Part shown: piece after piece, positions 6,975-10,153 of the stretch
Numbering within the stretch: the first letter of the stretch is position 1
Layout of the letters: every line of letters starts with the position of its first letter
Source: Fusobacteriota bacterium
Lineage (GTDB): Bacteria > Fusobacteriota > Fusobacteriia > JAPLKR01
Direction of reading: 5' to 3'
Length of the DNA stretch: 10,153 nt
Assembly (NCBI GenBank): GCA_026387965.1
Contig: JAPLKR010000027.1
Coordinates: 1 to 10,153, forward strand
Translations under genes and position numbers: made by a program
Notes under the pieces: model-generated
The model's database searches: none
What the model saw: the letters and a program-made list of their open reading frames with translations, nothing else
What the model was told of the DNA's origin: nothing

Positions 6975-8027
6975 ATGAAAAAAATAATGATTACTGTTTT
7001 AGCTACAACCTTTGTCGGAATGGCTTTTGCTGCAACTGCTTCAAAACCTGCTGCCCCAGTAATACCACAAGCCAAAATAAATAGTACATCAGCTACAATG
7101 ACAACTACAACCGCTGTTAATCAAAATAATTCTGGCACAGCTGCACTGGTACAAGCACTTTCAACTGTTTCGGGCGGTTCTATTATTAATGCTAAGCCAA
7201 GCACTATGTCACTAACGACTGATCAACAAAAAACAGGTTATGCCTTAGGAACTTATATGGCATTTAGCATTCAACAAAGTGGTTTCCCTGCTACGAATAG
7301 TTCCGTTTATCAAGGGGCACAAGATGCTCTCGCTGGAAACGCGAAAGTAAGTTACTCTCAAGCACAAACTATCATTCAACAAAGCGTTAACATGCTTAAA
7401 TCAAATCAAGTTACATCACTTGCTCAACAACGACAATTAGGTTATGCTGTGGGCGTAAGTGTAGTAACAAGTATTAAAAATTCTCAATTTCAATATGATC
7501 AAGCTACTTTTATCGCCGGCCTTCAAGATACCCTTAACAGGGTACCACGAATGAGCAGCGACCAAGTAACCAATATTCTAAACGCAGCAGCAAATCAATT
7601 CCAATCTAATCAATCTCAAGGAGGAAATGTGTCAGCACAAGACAATTTACAAAAAGGTCAAGCATTCCTAGCACAAAATGCTAAACAAACTGGGGTGGTT
7701 ACCCTTCCTGACGGGCTTCAATACAAAGTTGTCGTTCAAGGAAAAGGTGCTAAGCCAAAAGCAACTGATACTGTTACTGTAAATTATGAAGGGACTACCA
7801 TTGATGGTAAAGTATTTGATAGCTCGTACCAACGTGGAACTCCAATTTCTTTCGCACTTAATCAAGTTATTCCAGGATGGACCGAAGGCGTTCAACTTAT
7901 GACAGTTGGTTCAACGTATATGTTCTATATTCCTGCAAATCTTGCTTACGGTAATCAACAAGTTGGACCTTATATCGGACCAAACTCAACACTTATTTTC
8001 AAAGTTGAACTGATTAAAATTAACTAG
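6975..8027 (+). CDS. Exported FKBP-type peptidyl-prolyl isomerase (FkpA/Mip-like) with duplicated N-domain
   Basis: 350 residues. A signal peptide (MKKIMITVLATTFVGMAFA, 1-19) directs it to the periplasm or surface. Residues 20-80 are an Ala/Thr/Ser-rich linker. Two tandem copies of the FKBP N-terminal dimerisation motif follow: GYALGTYMAFSIQQSGF ... QGAQDALAG ... (88-141) and GYAVGVSVVTSIKNSQF ... AGLQDTLNR ... (156-209). FkpA and Mip normally have one. The catalytic FKBP domain (245-350) is complete: VNYEGTTIDGKVFDSSY (269-285; Y271, F281, D282), QVIPGWTEGVQLM (297-309; V298, I299, W302), AYG (324-326; Y325) and LIFKVELI (340-347). It should speed proline cis-trans steps in folding of exported proteins. 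Last gene of the operon with the outer-membrane protein, a possible client, and trhP. It ends in tandem TAG TAA, and the right side borders IS remnants. Confidence 0.93.
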   Translation: MKKIMITVLATTFVGMAFAATASKPAAPVIPQAKINSTSATMTTTTAVNQNNSGTAALVQALSTVSGGSIINAKPSTMSLTTDQQKTGYALGTYMAFSIQQSGFPATNSSVYQGAQDALAGNAKVSYSQAQTIIQQSVNMLKSNQVTSLAQQRQLGYAVGVSVVTSIKNSQFQYDQATFIAGLQDTLNRVPRMSSDQVTNILNAAANQFQSNQSQGGNVSAQDNLQKGQAFLAQNAKQTGVVTLPDGLQYKVVVQGKGAKPKATDTVTVNYEGTTIDGKVFDSSYQRGTPISFALNQVIPGWTEGVQLMTVGSTYMFYIPANLAYGNQQVGPYIGPNSTLIFKVELIKIN

Positions 8028-8063
8028 TAACTTTTAAATGGGACATTCGGATTCATCAAATTT

Positions 8064-8086
8064 TGTACTGACCCCCAAAAGTTAGA
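8064..8086. repeat. Terminal inverted repeat of IS3-family remnant A
   Basis: TGTACTGACCCCCAAAAGTT followed by AGA. This has the form typical of IS150-group ends (TG start, C-run, AAAAGTTAGA). It marks the outer edge of the IS region next to the FKBP gene. No matching inverted end is seen downstream. Confidence 0.75.
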
Positions 8087-8106
8087 AAAAAAAATAAACA
8101 GCAGAA

Positions 8107-8149
8107 TAGCTGGTATGTCCCCGGAATTGAACCGGAGACATACCAGCTA
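8107..8149. repeat. Near-perfect 18-bp palindrome inside IS3 remnant A
   Basis: Arms 8107-8124 and 8132-8149 match at 17 of 18 positions around the 7-base loop AATTGAA. On the minus strand it lies within codons for the SPVQFRGHTS tail of OrfB, and its loop TTCAATT resembles a tRNA T-loop, probably by chance. It could form a hairpin that stops transcription running in or out of the element; a clear T-run follows on neither strand at the required distance (minus strand has a T-rich stretch about 15 bases later). Confidence 0.8.
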
Positions 8150-8206
8150 ATTTACTTTTAATACGCTTGTTATTATAGTAGTAAATATATTCGTAAACAG
8201 CAGAGT

Positions 8207-8229
8207 ATACCGCCCAAAAAATTAGAACA
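8207..8229. repeat. Degenerate second copy of an IS3-type end
   Basis: ATACCGCCCAAAAAATTAGA is a diverged direct copy of the end at 8064-8086 (about 14 of 21 positions match, sharing the C-run and AAAA..TTAGA). Both copies also lie close to the short repeat AAACAGCAGA-TA (8096-8108 and 8195-8207). It may be the left end of the IS3 fragment that follows, with its orfA deleted. Tentative. Confidence 0.4.
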
Positions 8230-8570
8230 GAAAAAATACAGTTACAAGTTACGGGGCACTGAAATATCAAGAGCTAATCAAGCGTGGAGTGCCGATATCA
8301 CATATATTGGAATTGACGGAACAAATGTGTATTTGACAGCTTTTATTGATTGGTATTCAAAAGCAAACTTGGCTTACAGTATTTCAAATACGATAGATAC
8401 TTCTTTTGTGACATTTGTACTAAATGAAGCAATTCGAAAATGTGGAAATCAAAAAATCTTTAATACAGACCAAGGTTCTCAGCATACCAGTAATGCTCAT
8501 ACTGAATGAAAATCAAATAGCAATATCAATGGATGGAAAATGCAGAGCGACTGATAACATTTGCATTGAG
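8228..8570 (+). pseudogene. IS3-family remnant B: OrfB transposase core, frameshifted
   Basis: In one frame (8228-8509) the translation reads KKYSYKLRGTEISRANQAW, SADITYIGIDGTNVYLTAF, IDWYSKANLAYSISNTIDTS and ends IFNTDQGSQHTSNAHTE-stop. This is the integrase core of an IS3/IS51-group OrfB, with the first catalytic Asp at 8294-8296 and the second at 8468-8470. After a one-base shift near 8500 the next frame continues LNENQIAISMDGKCRATDNI then CIES, bringing the catalytic Glu at 8568-8570. Homology stops right there. The N-terminal part of OrfB, OrfA and the C-terminus are absent, and there is no proper start (only a GTG at 8327). It belongs to a different IS3 subgroup from remnant A, judged by motif style. 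Inactive. Confidence 0.85.
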
Positions 8571-8859
8571 TCTATTGTATCTTCATTGAACTCAGTAGCT
8601 CTATAAAGATAGTGGTACTCGTCTTTGACCTTGATATAGATCTCATTTATTATATCCTACCCATTTTTTTCTTTTGAATTTCTGAAAATAGAATAGATTC
8701 GTAGTCAACTATCCAATGTTCAATTGTACTGTAATCTACAAACATATCTCGATGTGACAAAACTTCTTTTACCTGTCGAGAACTTAATGGATTGTTTAGA
8801 TAATAATAAAATGATATCTCTATGATTTCCTTTGGAAAGTGTCTTTCTTTAAATAGGGC
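8570..8859 (-). pseudogene. IS6-family (IS26/IS257-like) transposase fragment, frameshifted
   Basis: Minus strand, first frame from 8859 to 8650: ALFKERHFPKEIIEISFYYY, LNNPLSSRQVKEVLSHRD, FVDYSTIEHWIVDYESILFS and QKKKMGRI-stop. This follows the N-terminal half of IS6 transposases (FKGRHF...II..AVRYYL..LSYRDVEE....R...VDHSTIYRWV pattern), including the helix-turn-helix. After a frameshift near 8650 the other frame reads NEIYIKVKDEYHYLYRATEF and NEDTID, the DETYIKVKG.W.YLYRAVD block. The first catalytic Asp (in DETY) is Asn here. An in-frame TAG precedes the first block and no start codon remains. Homology ends at 8570, where IS3 remnant B begins on the other strand. Non-functional. Confidence 0.85.
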
Positions 8860-8905
8860 CTATTCTTTATCTATTCTCTCTTTTCTTCCGTTTCCTTTAA
8901 GTTTA

Positions 8906-9661
8906 TCACTTATAAAAATTCTTTACAACAGAACCTTCATTTCTGATAATAAACAAATCTTCCTCTTGAACAATTTTATACATTCCTGTCTCTTCATTTT
9001 TTATGATCGACTGAATTATTTTATTATAAAATGCATCACTATCAATCAAGTCCGCTTTCTTGCCACAGTCTTCATATAAAAAAAAATTGCATAGTGAAAG
9101 CATATCATCTAAGTTTCTACTTTCAAATGAATTAAACATTTCCTCTTTTTCATACTCTATGCAAAGTTTTTCGAAGATATTTCTTATATGATGGCTATTA
9201 ATATACGCTTTATTGAAATCAAGGTGAATTTGATGACTTGAATTTCTTGGAGCTATTAGCGCAACAAATAAAATCCCATCCTTTTTTAAAACTCCCATTA
9301 ATTTTATTATAACCATTTCTATCTCATCTAGAGTCATTCCATACAACATATGTGAGCACATGATAAAATCAAACTTTTCCGCTGTTTTGAATTGATGAAT
9401 TGATTGATGAATAATTTTAGAATTAGGATGTTTAAAGTTATTACAAAAATCCCATATAGGTTCGATAACATACGCTGTCTCAAACTCTTTGGCTACAAAA
9501 TTTGTTATCACACAATCTCCTATACCTACATCTAAATAACACTTCTTACTCTTTAGCTCATCTACATGGTTTTGAAATATACTAATAATATTTTCTCTAT
9601 GTTTTGAAGTTTTATCTAACACTTCAATCGCTTTTTTATAATCATTTTGTGAAATATTCAT
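8906..9661 (-). CDS. Class I SAM-dependent methyltransferase, C-terminus altered by IS6 insertion
   Basis: 251 residues from ATG 9661, soluble. Motif I is YLDVGIGDCVIT (42-53), in which the third Gly of the usual GxGxG is Cys50; the acidic residue after strand 2 is E67 in VIEP; motif FDFIMCSHMLYGM (97-109) and LKKDGILFVAL (125-135) complete the Rossmann methyltransferase pattern. The style DVGxGD...VIEP...HMLY resembles histamine-N-methyltransferase-like small-molecule enzymes, but the substrate is unknown. The last nine codons (243-251) and the stop are the end of the IS6 remnant (GGTTCTGTT...), so the native C-terminus is lost; the preceding MYKIVQEEDLFIIRN looks close to a natural end, so the enzyme may still work. 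ATG 9661 is chosen over 9673 because TGAGG lies six bases upstream. No convincing promoter. Confidence 0.82.
   Translation of the reverse strand: MNISQNDYKKAIEVLDKTSKHRENIISIFQNHVDELKSKKCYLDVGIGDCVITNFVAKEFETAYVIEPIWDFCNNFKHPNSKIIHQSIHQFKTAEKFDFIMCSHMLYGMTLDEIEMVIIKLMGVLKKDGILFVALIAPRNSSHQIHLDFNKAYINSHHIRNIFEKLCIEYEKEEMFNSFESRNLDDMLSLCNFFLYEDCGKKADLIDSDAFYNKIIQSIIKNEETGMYKIVQEEDLFIIRNEGSVVKNFYK
8921..8935 (-). repeat. IS6-family terminal inverted repeat
   Basis: Minus strand GGTTCTGTTGTAAAG, one base from the classical IS257/IS431-type end GGTTCTGTTGCAAAG. It fixes the left edge of the IS6 remnant at 8935 and overlaps the last codons of the methyltransferase gene. Confidence 0.85.
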
Positions 9662-9667
9662 TACAAG

Positions 9668-9672
9668 CCTCA
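9668..9672 (-). promoter_or_regulatory. Ribosome binding site deciding the methyltransferase start
   Basis: TGAGG on the minus strand, six bases before ATG 9661. The alternative ATG at 9673 overlaps this site and lacks its own. Confidence 0.6.
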
Positions 9673-9749
9673 TTTCAATTTATCACATAATTCATAACGT
9701 CTATATTGAGCGCCAGTTACTTGACTCATAAAGTTTTAACTATTAATAA

Positions 9750-9878
9750 TCTAATATATTTGATTGCTTTGGTGTGAATTTTGAGTTTATCACAACTATC
9801 TTTAATGAATATGTAGGTGACGATGACGGTTTCTTGTTAAATGATACTTTAACTTTCATAGTCTATGGCTCTTTTTCG
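9750..9878 (+). other. Open stretch resembling the tail of a MATH/TRAF domain (possible gene remnant)
   Basis: Plus-strand frame after TAA 9747-9749 encodes SNIFDCFGVNFEFITTIFNE then YVGDDDGFLLNDTLTFIVYG and SFSN. The pattern F-G-x-x-x-FI ... D-D-G-F-L-x-N-D-T-L-x-F-x-V recalls the end of MATH domains (W-G-F-x-x-FI ... G-F-L-V-N-D-T-L-x-x-x-V). There is no start codon or ribosome site and the frame then runs antisense into the aminotransferase gene. Seen: the open frame and motif; family assignment is inference by eye and could be chance. The rest of the 9674-9880 gap shows no terminator or clear promoter. Confidence 0.3.
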
Positions 9879-9880
9879 AA

Positions 9881-10153
9881 CTATAGCATCTCACAAATAT
9901 ACTTCTCAATTCGGTTTAACCCTTCAACTAAATCGCTAAAACTGCAAGCATAAGAGAGCCTAATATAGTCGTCAAACCCTTGCCCAAAATACTTTCCTGG
10001 AATACATGCTACACCATACTCTAAAAGCTCTGTACAAAATTCCTCACTTCCTTTAGAGAATTTTTCGATACAAATAAAGAAATAAAAGGCTCCGGAGGCC
10101 TCAACCATCGAAAGCCCCATCCCTCGCAAGCGCTTCACACCGTAATTCCTATT
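9881..10153 (-). CDS. Class I/II PLP-dependent aminotransferase, C-terminal part (runs off right edge)
   Basis: 90 residues are visible, open to the window edge in the frame beginning NRNYGVKRLRGMGLSMVEAS. This is the C-terminal small domain of a fold-type I aminotransferase: ASGAFYFF (usual P-x-GAFY-x-F), a helix EEFCTELLEYGVACIPGKYFG (the VAVVPGxxFG block), and DDYIRLSYACSFSDLVEGLNRI, where the Arg of YIRLSYA is the conserved substrate-carboxylate binder (Arg386 of aspartate aminotransferase). The active-site lysine and PLP-binding residues lie beyond the window. Substrate cannot be told from this part; aspartate aminotransferase or an aromatic/DAP aminotransferase of the Igamma group are the main options. 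It ends in TAG, 219 bases before the methyltransferase start, with no obvious terminator. A GTG at 10138 is not a real start, since the homology continues upstream. Confidence 0.88.
   Translation of the reverse strand, partial: NRNYGVKRLRGMGLSMVEASGAFYFFICIEKFSKGSEEFCTELLEYGVACIPGKYFGQGFDDYIRLSYACSFSDLVEGLNRIEKYICEML

Larger units (their letters stand above)
8064..8205 (-). mobile_element. IS3-family remnant A: OrfB C-terminus and right end
   Basis: On the minus strand the reading frame from about 8198 to 8082 encodes YEYIYYYNNKRIKSKLAG then MSPVQFRGHTS, the standard C-terminal tail of IS150-group IS3 transposases (consensus like YNN.RI..KL.GMSPVQYR). It is followed by a terminal repeat at 8064-8086. 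Everything upstream of this tail (OrfA and most of OrfB) is missing; the homology stops near 8200, where a second IS fragment begins. The element lies about 36 bases beyond the FKBP stop. It cannot be active. The 36 bases between 8028 and 8063 hold nothing I recognise. Confidence 0.78.
8570..8935 (-). mobile_element. IS6-family remnant: left end and 5' half
   Basis: Runs on the minus strand from the terminal repeat at 8935-8921, through a leader of about 60 bases, into a decayed transposase that breaks off at 8570 against IS3 remnant B. About half of a typical 0.8-kb IS6 element remains; the right end is missing. Its insertion lies at the 3' end of the methyltransferase gene. The opposite copy of any target duplication is lost, so it cannot be tested here. 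Confidence 0.8.

Noticed and set aside
8107-8149. tRNA or tmRNA fragment suggested by the T-loop-like TTCAATT in the hairpin
   Set aside because: No acceptor, D-arm or anticodon arm surrounds it and there is no CCA at the right place; the bases are explained by IS3 OrfB C-terminal codons.
8082-8270. A free-standing 62-residue minus-strand protein
   Set aside because: Its C-terminal two thirds are the tail of an IS3 OrfB, and its first part comes from antisense of the next IS fragment.
8822-9079. Plus-strand reading frame of 85 codons
   Set aside because: It is antisense to the methyltransferase and the IS6 remnant, has no ribosome site and an unlikely composition.
9670-9729. 19-residue minus-strand reading frame (MSQVTGAQYRRYELCDKLK) ending at the methyltransferase ribosome site
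   Set aside because: It has no ribosome site and no recognisable homology; a leader peptide is conceivable but unsupported.
1-10153. CRISPR array, toxin-antitoxin pair, retron or other defence system
   Set aside because: No regularly spaced repeats, no reverse transcriptase, nuclease or paired small genes were seen on either strand.

Overview
The window is AT-rich bacterial DNA. Genes are densely packed from position 1 to about 8030. From about 8064 to 8935 there is a graveyard of insertion-sequence remnants, followed by a methyltransferase and an aminotransferase fragment. One gene encodes a probable outer-membrane beta-barrel protein and another an exported FkpA/Mip-type prolyl isomerase, so a diderm (two-membrane) bacterium is likely. 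The ABC-F protein is of the YkpA type familiar from Firmicutes, which also occurs in low-GC diderms. I cannot name the phylum with confidence; a low-GC diderm such as a spirochaete or fusobacterium-like lineage, possibly host-associated, would fit.

Left part (minus strand, 1-2719): a three-gene operon reads YdhF-like aldo/keto reductase, then a PHP-type phosphoesterase of the HisJ family, then an HI0933/BaiN-type flavoprotein cut by the left window edge. The spacings are 21 nt and a 1-nt overlap. No histidine-biosynthesis gene is present, so the HisJ-type enzyme may act on another phosphate ester. Upstream, and separated by an intrinsic terminator, is the ABC-F ATPase gene (2807-4432) with its own strong promoter. 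Next comes a small exported protein of unknown function (4544-4948).

Middle (plus strand, 5114-8027): a divergent promoter region of about 165 bp separates the small exported protein from a tight operon. The operon encodes an outer-membrane-like protein, the tRNA U34 hydroxylation protein TrhP (peptidase U32 family, TTG start), and an exported FKBP-type prolyl isomerase with a duplicated N-terminal domain. Two of the three products act in the envelope and one acts on tRNA.

Right part (8028-10153): downstream of the isomerase lie at least three decayed transposable elements. They are the right end of an IS3-family element (minus), the core of a second, different IS3-family OrfB (plus, frameshifted), and the left part of an IS6-family element (minus, frameshifted). 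The last two meet abruptly near 8570. The IS6 terminal repeat at 8921-8935 lies inside the 3' end of a SAM methyltransferase gene and supplies its last nine codons and stop. Between the methyltransferase and a class I aminotransferase (cut by the right edge) is a short open plus-strand stretch that recalls the tail of a MATH/TRAF domain; this is tentative.

I found no CRISPR array, tRNA, rRNA or recognisable defence system. The most unusual points are the asymmetric ATP sites of the ABC-F protein, the duplicated FKBP N-domain, the IS-derived C-terminus of the methyltransferase and the IS mosaic.
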